Origin: Nicotiana tabacum
Taxonomy: Eukaryota > Streptophyta > Magnoliopsida > Solanales > Solanaceae
Length of the DNA stretch: 64,000 nt
Assembly: GCF_000715075.1 (NCBI RefSeq)
Contig: NC_134101.1
Location: 194,948,103 to 195,012,102 of the forward strand
Reading direction: 5' to 3'
This document shows, in pieces, positions 38,199 through 47,991 of the stretch. A program made the translations under genes and the position numbers. Every line of letters starts with the position of its first letter. Positions within the stretch are counted from its first letter, which is position 1. The notes under the pieces were generated by a model that saw nothing but the letters and a program-made list of their open reading frames with translations, made no database searches and was not told the origin of the DNA.

Positions 38199-38423
38199 CT
38201 AACAAACATTATTAGAAACATTATAATAAGAACTCTGAGAAGGATAATAAGAATTAGGACAACCATCCCAATGGCCACCTTGACAACCACACACATTACA
38301 AAAATTCCACATATCAGATTGAGATGCACAATTTTGCCCTAAGTGTGGTCCTCCACAATGTGAACAAGGATCACCATAATAAGAATAACCAATATTCAAC
38401 CAATTATCATTCCACGATGCCAT
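38199..38423 (-). CDS. Nucleocapsid-like zinc-knuckle ORF of Z (74 aa)
   Basis: Minus-strand ATG at 38423, about 95 bases past the primer site, so it is the first ORF of the element. It carries 'CSHCGGPHLGQNC', a C-x2-C-x3-H-x4-C knuckle, and a second Cys/His group 'CNVCGCQGGHWDGC'. The first knuckle matches the kind found near the C-terminus of Athila gag. Here the capsid part of gag is absent and the knuckle has moved to the 5' end. It ends 17 bases before the 286-residue ORF in a different frame. It could be a remnant or a small RNA-binding protein. Confidence 0.65.
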   Translation of the reverse strand: MASWNDNWLNIGYSYYGDPCSHCGGPHLGQNCASQSDMWNFCNVCGCQGGHWDGCPNSYYPSQSSYYNVSNNVC

Positions 38424-38517
38424 GTCAACAAAGACAATATTAAACTAAGATAAAAATTTAAAAACTTGAATAGACAAAGAGTAAAAATCTAATCTAGTGG
38501 ACTAGTTAATTTCTAAG

Positions 38518-38535
38518 TCCCCAGCAACGGCGCCA
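38518..38535 (-). other. Primer binding site of Z (tRNA-Asp)
   Basis: Minus-strand TGGCGCCGTTGCTGGGGA matches the tRNA-Asp complement TGGCGCCGTTGCCGGGGA at 17 of 18 bases. It lies six bases inside the 5' LTR. Confidence 0.92.
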
Positions 38536-38541
38536 AAAACT

Positions 38542-39774
38542 TGTTGCTTCCAAATGCACACGCAAGTATACGTGGTCGACAAGTAATATAGGATTATAAG
38601 TCCAGATATCGTACCCACAGGGACTTGTGATTAACTATCAACTAAATTAAACCAAACAATTAATTTATTCAAGTGAATCCTAACGTATGACTATTTAACT
38701 AAAATTAATCTAGAGTAACAAATAAAGAGATTAAAGAAAACAAGGACAAACTTAACAACAAATTCAATGTGGGTGAATATTCTAGAGCTATGGGTTAGCT
38801 AACAATCACGTTGAGTTTTCCACTTAAATCGTCTAATTCATTTATCTGGTTTATTGGTTGACAGGATTAATATTGCTCGTAGCCTTCTCCCGAAGTACAA
38901 CTCGCCTATTCAAGCTAACTTAACGGCTATATTCATATAGAACTAGAATTAACAAGAATGCATTAATAATTCCCGTATAGTAACCAAGCAAGGCAATTAG
39001 GTATATTCCTATCTTAACCGCAAATCCGCTCCCCCTCAGAGTTAAGATCTTGCTCTACTCAATCTTATATGCAATCTAGAATTTCCTCTCCCGAGTTCAA
39101 CCCTAGATTCGTAGATAGTATTCAATTGGTGATCAAACAATCAAATAATTAAGCGCAAGATTGAATAAATAAACCAATATGATAAAATAATAAGAACAAT
39201 TCAAGCTTCAAACTACAATGTTCATGTAGCACCCAAAACTCTAGAACTAATAAACTATGAAATTAAAGGAAGAGAAGAGAAGAAAAACTAGTTAAAAGCC
39301 TCCTCCAAGCGTGGTGTGTGTTCCTCCACGTGAATTCTCCTTCAAAATATGTTCTATATCTCCAAAGTGGCGTCCTCTCCTCCAAAAATATGTTTAGTCT
39401 TGCTTTTATACGTGTTGGGTAGGTCTATGGTCGAAATAACCTTGTCCCGGGCGAAATTGGACAAAATCACGTCACCGACGCCCAGCTCGGCGCCAGGCGC
39501 CCACCAGGGCACTGCCCAAATTGTGCATACTGTTTTTAGCGCCATAGGTGGCGCCAGGCGCTGCCTGTGGCGCCCAAATGGCTTCTTTTTCCGATTTTAT
39601 TTGTTTTAGCTCAAATCTTGCACGTTTTGCCCTCAATTGCTCCTGAATCATTACTACACATAAAAACACTTCAAATTAATATAAATCATAGCATTTAACA
39701 TCCCAAATTCACGAAACAAAAGTAAAATATGAGGCGATATATATAGAAATATATATGCTTTAAGCTAAACATCA
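38542..39774 (-). mobile_element. 5' LTR of Z
   Basis: 1233 bp, TG..CA, nearly the same as 33959-35187. The minus-strand TATA box TATAAAAG is at 39413-39420. The GGCGCC-rich patch is at 39475-39580, 60-170 bases upstream of it. Confidence 0.94.
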
Positions 39775-39779
39775 GTGAG

Positions 39780-40611
39780 CAAAGGGAAAGTTAGTTTTTT
39801 GGGAAGAAGGTAAGAAGACAATAAAGCATGCTCAAAGAAAAAGCATTTACGCTTCATGTTCCACTCCTCCAGGAACGACATCCATCTAGCCAGAATAATG
39901 TTCGAGGTCTTCACTGAGATAAATCAACTCATCCACTCCCGATCCTTATGTTCATCGATACTCGAGAAAAAGGGTTTCAAAGATTGAGGGTGAAGCTTGG
40001 TCAAGCATCGAAAAAGATGGGGGCTGTACCGCCTGATCAAATGATCCAGGGTAAAAGTCGTATCCTTGACTTTGCTGGAAAAGTAGCGAAGCATATAAAC
40101 TATCCTCCAGAAAGAGGGTTAAATTTGGCCAAGTTTCGCCAGGTATTTATAGCAGAATTTGAGAATGACCGGGTTTATAGCCGAAGAAGAAGGGTTTGAG
40201 GAGTCGACAGGGCCCAAGGTGAGCGGGTATGTGTATACATAAAGAAAACCGGCCTTATGGTCCGTTATTATCTTATTAGGGCTAGGTATCTCAACCAACA
40301 CTTTCTTCCCCCATTAGCAGTCAACCCACACTTTGTCTATATCCATCACAATGTTAATGAACCGGGACATGTGTTCGCATCGACCCGACGTAGATAAAGG
40401 TCTATCGATGGAAAAATCCTTCATATTATCGAACTCGGTAGGTGTACACTGTTCGACAGTAGGAGCCACTTTGGGCTTACCTATAGATTCATTCTTGGAC
40501 GTTCGAGATGAAGAAGCAACCTCATCTTTCCGAGGCACTGTCTTGGAGGTTCTAGCTTGGCAATTAAAAGTTTTCCTTTTCTCGAGAGGGAAGGTAGGAA
40601 ACCAAGAATAA
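39780..40611 (-). pseudogene. Antisense ORF of X, copy A, proximal (N-terminal) part
   Basis: Minus strand. Segments: 'MPRKDEVASSSRTSKNES' (from 40538) and 'EHMSRFINIVMDIDKVW'. Then come 'GFLYVYTYPLTLGPV' and 'VILKFCYKYLAKL' (40119-40301). These correspond to the part of copy B just upstream of its 'LVRLYRPL' segment. Frames change and stops occur in 39780-40118, where only weak similarity remains ('DEFISVKTSNIILARWM'). The reading continues at 33953 beyond element Z. The start codon is not certain, because an upstream in-frame extension to about 40611 is possible. Confidence 0.65.
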
Positions 40612-40695
40612 TTGGAAAAGGGGCATAAAGGAAGATGGATCTGGATCTGAAAGCTTCAAGGAATCACAAAATTGCGTGTCACCTAGGAATTGGGG

Positions 40696-40704
40696 TATTT
40701 ATAG
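40696..40704 (-). promoter_or_regulatory. TATA box upstream of antisense ORF copy A
   Basis: Minus-strand TTCTATAAATACCCC, about 160 bases upstream of the first ATG at 40538. It is a good match to a plant core promoter and faces the antisense ORF. Confidence 0.5.
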
Positions 40705-40902
40705 AAGGCGTGTGGGCAGCGGAAAAGCCAAACCAATAGCGGTTTGTGGGCTTCTCGATAGTCATGTTGACGGTGACCCTTGCGCGGCTTTTGAGCTATT
40801 GCATTTAATGCTCTGATAGGACTAACGTCATGATGATAATGTCTATGGAGTAGGAGTTCGAAACCGTTTCCTATCACTTTGTTCTAGAATGTGGGGACTA
40901 TC
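40705..40902 (+). other. Spacer and polypurine tract of X
   Basis: Non-coding. GTGGGGACTATC at 40891-40902 abuts the LTR start TGTATGTGG and serves as the polypurine tract, which fixes the plus orientation of X. Confidence 0.65.
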
Positions 40903-41614
40903 TGTATGTGGTAAAATTGGCAGTTCGATTTTACAATCATCAAGGCATCTCGAGGTCTCCCAATAATCGACTTAGAGGGCTCACAACGATCGGCCTCAAG
41001 GCAGTGTAAACCAGAAGCTTCGGTGGATCGATGTGATGTTCCCAAAGCATGTGACTAGAGCTGATAAAGCCTATTAGGCTAGTCCAAGCCTGCATCATGG
41101 CATTAAATGGCTGTACCGACTCCATATCTTTGTAATAAATGCATTTGTACTATGTTTGGATTCCCCCTCATATATAAAGGGGATCCTTATTATTTTGTAG
41201 ACATCTGTTGCTCAATACTGAATACACAAGAATATTCTCTCTGCTCTCTAACATATTCTCTTGATCTCATTACTTGCATTTATTACTTATATTCATTGTG
41301 TTCCATTTATTGTTCTTCATTTTATTGCTTATTATTGGCCATAAAGAGCCATCATTGATTTTATTATAATTGTTAGTCACCCATCGACTACCCTTGGCGA
41401 GACATCAAACTCGACCCCGAGGCCCCGAATAAGTAGGCTCGAGGCCCCGATCGTCAGCCATTTGGTTTGGTTATCACCTTGCTCTCAAGCTCCGATCTTG
41501 TTTCTAAGTCTTTCACGTAGCATCAGTTGCCTAAGAACTAGCATAAAAATAGATCACATATTTTTTGAACCACAAAATCAAATCTAATTGTAATTATCAT
41601 TTTCAAGGTAAACA
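40903..41614 (+). mobile_element. 3' LTR of X (712 bp)
   Basis: Starts TGTATGTGGTAAAA and ends GGTAAACA at 41614, followed by the TSD GATAC. The TATA box TATATAAA is at 41171-41178, within CCCCCTCATATATAAAGGGG. A pyrimidine-rich leader follows. The truncated left LTR matches the first 180 bases. Confidence 0.88.
41171..41178 (+). promoter_or_regulatory. TATA box of the X LTR
   Basis: TATATAAAGGGG, a strong plant TATA box. The RNA start would be near 41205, in a TCTGTTGCTCAATACTGAAT context. Confidence 0.65.
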
Positions 41615-42750
41615 GATACATTTAGAGATAAGAGTGACTACACCTCCCTAAGCACTTTAATACATACAATTTACCTTTCAAAACCCCACAATGATGTCCA
41701 ACCATAACTCCTCCTTCACATCAATATACATTAACTCCCTACTTCTTTAAGCACAATTATATCAAGAGTTACCACTTATCAATGAATATATTTCACAACA
41801 ATACAACTATTTTTTTCTTTTCTCTTTTAATTCAAGTGGCTCTTACTTTTTCAACATAGTGCACCTTTCTCCTTATTTTAGTAGTTCCACTCAAAGCCAA
41901 ACCACCACGCCACACTTCAACTTTTACAAAGTGCATAACAAATTCAAGTGCTCATGAGAGGTGAAATGGTTCAAATAGATGGTCATTCAAACAAATGGGT
42001 AAGGCTTGTAATGTGGTTGCCAAAGAAACAGGATTACATGCTCAAAAGGGTTAACTAAGATACATAACAATTAGATGGGTAAAAACATATATCTGGCTCA
42101 ACAAAGAAATGCCTATATCACTTCCAAAACTGAACAAAACTACTATTTTGCTTTGCAAACACACGGGGAAAGTTCTAGACATCAAATGCAATGCACAGAA
42201 TAAGACAAGACCTCACACACACATGGCACATAACTCACTCAGGATTAGACTCATCAAGACACTCTAGTCAAAACAGTTAAGATCATACAATTTAAGGTAC
42301 TTATACAAGAGTCAAAAACTGAGCCTATGCGTCACAACTAAAGAATTCACTATTCTCAAGGCATAATAAAGTCAAGAGATATTGCTTCAATTCAAATCAT
42401 AGCGCAAGGCTTCCTACTCCTAGCAAAAATAAAAACTAAGTATACCCCGTTCAAAGAAGACCTTTGGAAAAGAGCCGCGGCACAAAGAAAAGCCAAAGGG
42501 GAATCATTACACTACCAAAAAAAGAAAATCTTTTTTTTGACTTTAATCCCTCAAGATACCAGTCGATATGATTTCCATCGTTGGAAAAAATTGACAATTT
42601 TAAATTTTTTATGTTTTTTCTATATCTAACTACTAAAACTAACAAAACAAAAACTAAACTAATATACATACAGACATACAAATATCCTCCACCACACACT
42701 TTAAATTGTGCCATGTCCCTATGACACATAATTAAAAATCAAAAGGTAAA
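41615..42750 (-). mobile_element. Internal region of Y, non-coding part after X
   Basis: Resumes exactly at the GATAC duplication. Homologous in patches to 35770-37020 of Z (for example the GGTTGCCAAAGAAA and CACACGGGG blocks). I see no gene in it. Confidence 0.75.
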
Positions 42751-43513
42751 GGAAACTTACCTGAATTTTCTTCTTTCCAAGAACTTATGAACTCCACCAC
42801 TAATTCTTAATTCATTCCTCATTTTTTCTCCTTGGGATTCTTTATGGATCTCATTAAACTCAAGTCTTTTGAAATACCTGCAAGACCTGCTCTTTTCTTT
42901 CTTTCTTTCTTGTCCTTATCTTGAGCAGAGAATTGCTCGTTCATGATCATCCTCAACTTGTTCCTGCATTTTTTCACAGGATCAATCTATACATATTCCT
43001 ATAAATCCCGAAAAATAAAATCCACATGATCAAGGTTAAAATAAGAAAACAAAGATGAAAGGTTAAGTGAATATTCCTCTGGTATGTCCAAGACCATTTG
43101 TTTCTCATTCTCTTGTACTACATATTGCATATATGGAAAGGTGGATGATGGTTTGAACTCTTCTTCCATCGCTTCACACTCCACCATAACCTTATTCTCA
43201 ATCATCATAGTTGAATCAGTCTTCTTGCACCATGGAAATATCCCTCTGTAGACGCTCATCCTCTTGAGTGGGCTCATTCGCGCAGGGTATCTCCTCCATA
43301 TATTCACCATCAGAATGCAATGAGCTTTCTGAAAGTGTACTTATTATTAGACTTACTTGCATTGTTAGGTTGTTAATGGTTTATCATCTTGTGTAAATCT
43401 CTCTTCCACCTTATTAATGAACTTATATACAAGCTCTTCTAAACTACCATTCTCCCCTTGAGGTGGTTGTCTCACTTCGCTTTCATTATAATAAGGGTAT
43501 TCATCCTAACCAG
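42751..43513 (-). pseudogene. C-terminal part of the Y ORF related to the Z coiled-coil protein
   Basis: Minus strand. The open segment 42999-43310 includes 'VECEAMEEEFKPSS' and 'FNLDHVDFIF'. After one or two stops it continues 'IDPVKKCRNKLRMIMNEQF', a lysine-rich stretch, and 'EFISSWKEEN' near 42775. These correspond to 'RIDPVEHMKE' and 'AQFISSKWKE' at the end of the Z protein. The N-part is lost or scrambled at solo LTR P (43514). Similarity outside these anchors is low. Confidence 0.6.
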
Positions 43514-44212
43514 TATGACGACCCGGACGGTCGTCTTAAGAATTAATGCCCTAATCCCCTATTAACTGCTTTCCCTAAGTTTATTTCTGCTATTTTGATT
43601 TGCCGAGATGTTCGATTTTGCATTTCGGAGAGTTTTGGGACACTTAGTCCCTAATGAGAGGTTAAGTGTTGGAAAGTTGGACGTAGTCAGAACAGTATGA
43701 AAACGACCTTGAAATGGAAATCCGATGGTTCCGTTAGTTTCGTTAGGTGATTTCGGGCTTAGGGGCATGTTCAGATTGTGTTTTGGAGGTTTGTAGCTAA
43801 TTTAGGCTTGAAATGCTGAAAGTTTAATTTTTGAAGTTTCCGGTGCGATAGTGAGATTTTGATCTGAGGGTTGGAATGGAATTCCTGAAGTTGGATTAGC
43901 TCCATAGTGTTGAATGTGATGTGTGTGCAAAATTTCAGGTCATTCGGACGAGGTTTGATAGACTTTTTGATCGAAAGCGTATTTTGAGAATTTTGGAGTT
44001 CTTAGGCTTGAATCCATGATTAATTCGAGGTTTCGATATTGTTTTAGGTGTTTTAAGGATTGGTACAAGTTTGGATAGTGGTTTGTGACTTGTTGGTATT
44101 TTTGGTTGAGGTCCCGGAGGCCTCGGGATGATTTCGGATGGTTGACGAAAAGATTTTGGAATTAAAGTTGCAGCTTCAGCTGCTGAATTTGTCATGACTA
44201 CACCTGCGGTTT

Positions 44213-44442
44213 GGGTTCTGCAGGTGCGGCGCTGCAGAAGCGGAATTTGGTTATCTCTTCAGGAACTGTAGATGCGGGTAGTTCACCGCAAATGCGGTAC
44301 CGCATATGCGGAAGGGTAATCGCAGATGCGGAAAATGGGCCTTTAAGTGAAAGTCACAGATGTGACCTAGGCTCCTCAGAAGCGGGACCGCATGTGGTCC
44401 CAAGGCCACAAATGCGGAAATTGCTGGGCAGAACATATAAAT
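44213..44442 (+). promoter_or_regulatory. U3 palindromes and TATA box of solo LTR P
   Basis: Many GCGG/CCGC half-sites, with perfect palindromes ATGCGGTACCGCAT (44292-44305) and CCGCATATGCGG (44300-44311) overlapping. TATAAAT is at 44436-44442. The layout is like that of N and T. Confidence 0.55.
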
Positions 44443-45300
44443 TCTTGCCTTCGTGAAAATTAGCCATTTTTCATATTTTTCAAAATGGGAAGAAGCTTGG
44501 GGAGCACTTTTCAAGAGAGATTTTCATAGGAGTTAATTGGGGTAGGGTCTTTAGTCCCTTAACTCGTTATTGGAATGATTTTTATCAATTTAAGCATGAA
44601 AAATTTAGGAATATCAGTGGTAATTGGGGTTAGGGCTTGACTAATTGGAGGCCTTTGAGTGATGATTTGAGGGACCATTTGAGGTATGATTTTGATGCTT
44701 TTGGTATGACTGAACTCGTGATAGTGTGAGGATTTTGGAAATATAATTTTACCCAATTCCGAGACGTGGGCCTAAGGGGCGTTTTGGTCATTTCTCCTAA
44801 TTTCGCGTATTAGCTTAGAATTTAATTGTAGAATCAGTTACTTGAAGTGTTATTCACATTATGCAATTGAATTGAGTAGAGTTGGGCCATTTGGAGCCGA
44901 GTACTCGTGGCAAAAGCGTGGTTTCAGGTTGATTTGAGCTGGTTCGAGGTAAGTGGCTTGTCTAACCTTGTGTGGGGGACCTTCCCCTTAAGATGTGATA
45001 TATTTGATAATTGAAATGCCTTGTATATGAGGTGACAGGTGCGTGCTTTAGCAAATTGTTGAAAATCCAGTTTTACTTTAAGTATTTCAATTGAGTTCCT
45101 TTTTTCCCCCTGTTTTATTCTACTTGCGAATTAAACCTGTTGTAGTTTAGAAAAGCATGTTTAGTTGACTTAATTGCCTATTTGCTTAAACTACCTTAAT
45201 TTAAATACGTGAAGCATGTTAGGTTAGAGTTAACTGTTTACTTAGTACGAAATTAGCATTAAATTGAGTATTCTTGTGTTGCTCCTATGTGTTTTTAATT

Positions 45301-45515
45301 TGGGGCTATGGGAAGACATCCCGGGAGTCCCCTGTACGTATTTATGATCTGGACTAAGGTGCGGGATACCAATAGACCCCTAAAACGTATATTGAGGATA
45401 CCAAGATATCCTCGGGATACTAAGAGATCCCTAGCATGTATTGAGTATACCAAGAGATCCCTTGTATACATAGAGGATACCAAGAGATCCTTGGGATACC
45501 AAGAGATCCCTGGTT
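45301..45515 (+). repeat. Degenerate tandem array in solo LTR P
   Basis: Units built on GGATACCAAGAGATCCCT, most regular at 45395-45513, with more diverged copies before. They lie 671-885 bases before the LTR end. Confidence 0.8.
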
Positions 45516-46191
45516 ATCATCCTTGTTATGAGTGGTACTTCCTCGTGGTTTTCCTTCATTCTCTATTTCCGTTATTGTACTATTATTATCCTGTATAGAT
45601 TCTTAGTGTATATTCTCAATTGTACTGCTTATCTTATCCTATCAATTTTATATTTATTTAATCTCAGTAGGGCCCTGACCTTCCTCGTCACTACCCAACT
45701 GATGTTAAGCTTGACACTTACTGAGTACCGCTGTGGTGTACTCATGCCCCTTTTGTGTATATTTTTCATCTGCAAATCCAGGTACCGCTACTCAGGCCTA
45801 CCATCTTTGAAGGAGGCGACTGCTTTAGAGACTTCGAGGTACATCTGCGCGTCCGCAGACCGAGGAGACCCTTTCTATTCCTGCTTTTAGTATTTAGCCC
45901 TTCTGTATTTTTTTGCTCTTATTAGACATTCCAGAGTTAGAGCTATGTAGTATTTTTCTTAGCTTGTGATTCGTGGGTTTTTGGGTCTTAGATTTATGTA
46001 TTGGTAGTGAGAGTTAAACATGGTGTATGCCGAGCGGCACATTTAAACACTGTTACTTCTTTATTTCTATTTTAAATTGTTTTACTTCCGCAAATTTTGG
46101 TTTTTCTTCCGCAAATTAGGCTTACCTAGTCGTAGAGACTAGGTTCCATCACAATGGTTCATGGAGCGCGAACCGGGGTCATGACAACCAG

Positions 46192-46399
46192 AGTCAAGAT
46201 TATGCCCATATGAATCCTCATACCTGTACAAACTAGAAACAGAGTGATATTGTTCAACATACGAACCATAGGAAAAATACATACCTACTTGACAGTCAAC
46301 CCATAGATGATTTCCACGACATTTAAAACACATATCTGACTGTTGCTAATATTCAGCTGCTAACTATTCAACCATTTTCTTAGGCTGGTTGTACTCCAT
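46192..46399 (-). pseudogene. Nucleocapsid-like knuckle remnant of Y
   Basis: Minus-strand frame from ATG at 46399 ('MEYNQPKKMVE') with two stops before 'MCFKCRGNHLWVDCQVG'. The knuckle C-x2-C-x3-H-x4-C has the same spacing as the first knuckle of Z and lies at the same place, just inside the primer site. It is cut by solo LTR P. Confidence 0.65.
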
Positions 46400-46586
46400 C
46401 TTCACAACATTTAGACTTCAATATCTACAGTATCTTCTCCAACTTGTTAGGAACTACAAAACAAATCTTGAAAAAAAGTCAACTAATAAAGAAAATAAAA
46501 TAGAAAAAGTAAAAGAAAAGAAAAGAAACTAAAACCTAATTCCTGAATTAGCACCAAAAACTATTTCAAACACCATTCATTGTCAA

Positions 46587-46604
46587 TCCCAGACAACAAT
46601 ACCA
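46587..46604 (-). other. Decayed tRNA-Asp primer site of Y
   Basis: Minus-strand TGGTATTGTTGTCTGGGA matches the tRNA-Asp complement at 12 of 18 bases. Five of the six differences are C-to-T or G-to-A, as expected from deamination of methylated cytosine. Confidence 0.7.
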
Positions 46605-46609
46605 AAATT

Positions 46610-47991
46610 TGCCGAGCGCAAAATACATACTTAAATATGCTCGCTAGTTAATATAGTATAATATAATATCGTATCCACATGGATTGTATTTAAACTGTGT
46701 TCTTGTAGTTTCTAGCTTGATTGCTGTCCAAGATGATCAACAATTGAGATTTATGTGATTAAGAACTAAAATTAACTATGAATTTAGAACTATTGACTAA
46801 TGACAATCGACGTAAGTAATGAGCAAAGAAGGTTATCAATGGGAGAAAATAGGATTTTGATAAGATAGGTGCAAGATAATTGTTTGGGATCTAACTCTAG
46901 ATAATTTATTTCTAATTTTCAAGTGAGTTTCTCGAACTCACTCAATTATTAGTTCAAACGTTTAGTAGAAAATCCTTTCTCAATTAAGTTTCAACCTCAC
47001 AAGATGAACCAAGTTAAACTTTGTGAAGATATACAAGAGTGCGTAGTGGATTGTTCTTTAGGAGAACCTCTCTTGATTATCCTTCTAACTAGGTTTAATC
47101 AACAACTGAACCAGCCTCTTTCGATTACTTAGAAGAATTAATGAATTCCAAAAACAATATAATGAAAAGATATCACAAGTATGCCTCTCTCGATTACATG
47201 AACAAGTGAATATAAATCATGCAATAGTTAAATCATGCAAAAACGCTTCAATACATAAACTAGAGTTCTAATCCATAAACAATCATCAATACACCAAATC
47301 CATCTAACCCTAAAGGGAACTACTCCATGGATATGGAGAAATTCATCACAAATATAGTTAAAGTAATGGATAACATAAATTCGATTCAAACTCTTGTCTT
47401 GAGTGATGAACGAATGATGAAATCCCTGTGCTTTTGCTTCTCCAACTCCTCCTTAGACCCCTTAGGTTTTAGATAAGTCAAAAGTCCAGAAAATAACGGT
47501 TTTCCATGTATATATACCATGTAGGGTCGGGTCCATATGAAAACACCTTTTCCAATACGAAATAGGACAATTACTCTGTAAAAATTGTATAGGCGTGCCG
47601 CATGGGGCGACGCTCCAGGCGAGGCAAATGTGGGAATCTTCAGAAAGCTCAAGACTTCACAGGCAGTAGGATTTGTACTGCTGCATTGCACTATGCGTCG
47701 CATCAGTGCAAATTTCTCAGAGTACGGATTTTGCTTGCTTTTTGACGTCCACACTTGGTCCTCGACGCTCGAACGCGATCCTGACTTAATCCCCTGGGGT
47801 TTTACTCAGACTTCAAAGTGCCAAATAGCTCAGATTTATTCCATAACATCTACATAGCTAGGAATCACTCCTACAATGCATAAAACACACAATTAGTACA
47901 AAATACTAGCTATTAAAGCTCAAACACAATTAAAGTGCAGTAAATTAGAGTGAAATAAGCGACTAAAACATGTAATTATAGCCTACCATCA
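46610..47991 (-). mobile_element. 5' LTR of Y (1382 bp)
   Basis: TG at 46610 and CA at 47990-47991, followed by GACAC. Minus-strand TATA at 47509-47516 (TATATATA). Upstream of it are a CG-rich patch (47590-47635) and the near-palindrome TGCACTATGCGTCGCAT..AGTGC at 47688-47711. Confidence 0.87.

Larger units (their letters stand above)
33959..39774 (-). mobile_element. Complete non-autonomous Athila-like element Z (5.8 kb)
   Basis: Minus strand. LTRs are 33959-35187 (1229 bp) and 38542-39774 (1233 bp), ending TG..CA. The primer site is complementary to tRNA-Asp (38518-38535), the mark of the Athila group. The polypurine tract is at 35188-35206. The TSD GTGAG (33954-33958 and 39775-39779) is perfect. 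The two LTRs are very similar. The internal 3.35 kb has no pol but two minus-strand ORFs, a knuckle protein (38199-38423) and a coiled-coil protein (37321-38181). Z sits inside the antisense ORF of X and is the youngest nested insertion there. Confidence 0.94.
29663..41614 (+). mobile_element. Tat-type element X with antisense ORFs, internally deleted
   Basis: Plus-strand LTR sequence TGTATG(C/T)GGTAAAA occurs at both ends. The left copy is truncated (29663-29845) and the right one is complete (40903-41614). The 5-bp TSD GATAC is perfect (29658-29662 and 41615-41619). No gag or pol remains. The interior is two diverged copies of a minus-strand ORF (29846-31760, and 32081-33953 continuing at 39780-40611), the second split by element Z. 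Antisense ORFs between pol and the 3' LTR are described for Tat-lineage elements such as Grande and Retand. That knowledge plus the polypurine tract before the right LTR is why I read X as plus strand. Confidence 0.8.
43514..46186 (+). mobile_element. Solo LTR P (2673 bp), Tekay-type, inserted in Y
   Basis: Starts TATGACGACCCGG (expected TGTGACGACC, so G to A at the second base) and ends GGGGTCATGACA. The perfect TSD ACCAG flanks it (43509-43513 and 46187-46191). The TATA box TATAAAT is at 44436-44442, with CG-rich palindromes before it. A tandem array 'ATACCAAGAGATCCCT' is at 45301-45515. No internal region remains. A truncated relative occupies 63291-64000. Short frames inside are not credible. 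Confidence 0.92.
27845..47991 (-). mobile_element. Athila-like non-autonomous element Y, with X and P nested inside
   Basis: Minus-strand element with LTRs at 27845-29199 and 46610-47991, polypurine tract at 29200-29220, and a decayed tRNA-Asp primer site at 46587-46604. The flanks are GGCAC (27840-27844) and GACAC (47992-47996), a TSD with one mismatch, inside the W LTR. Without insertions the internal region is about 2.8 kb and holds no pol. It keeps a nucleocapsid-like knuckle and the remnant of a longer ORF related to the one in Z. The LTRs and primer site are worn by C-to-T changes, so Y is older than Z. Confidence 0.87.
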
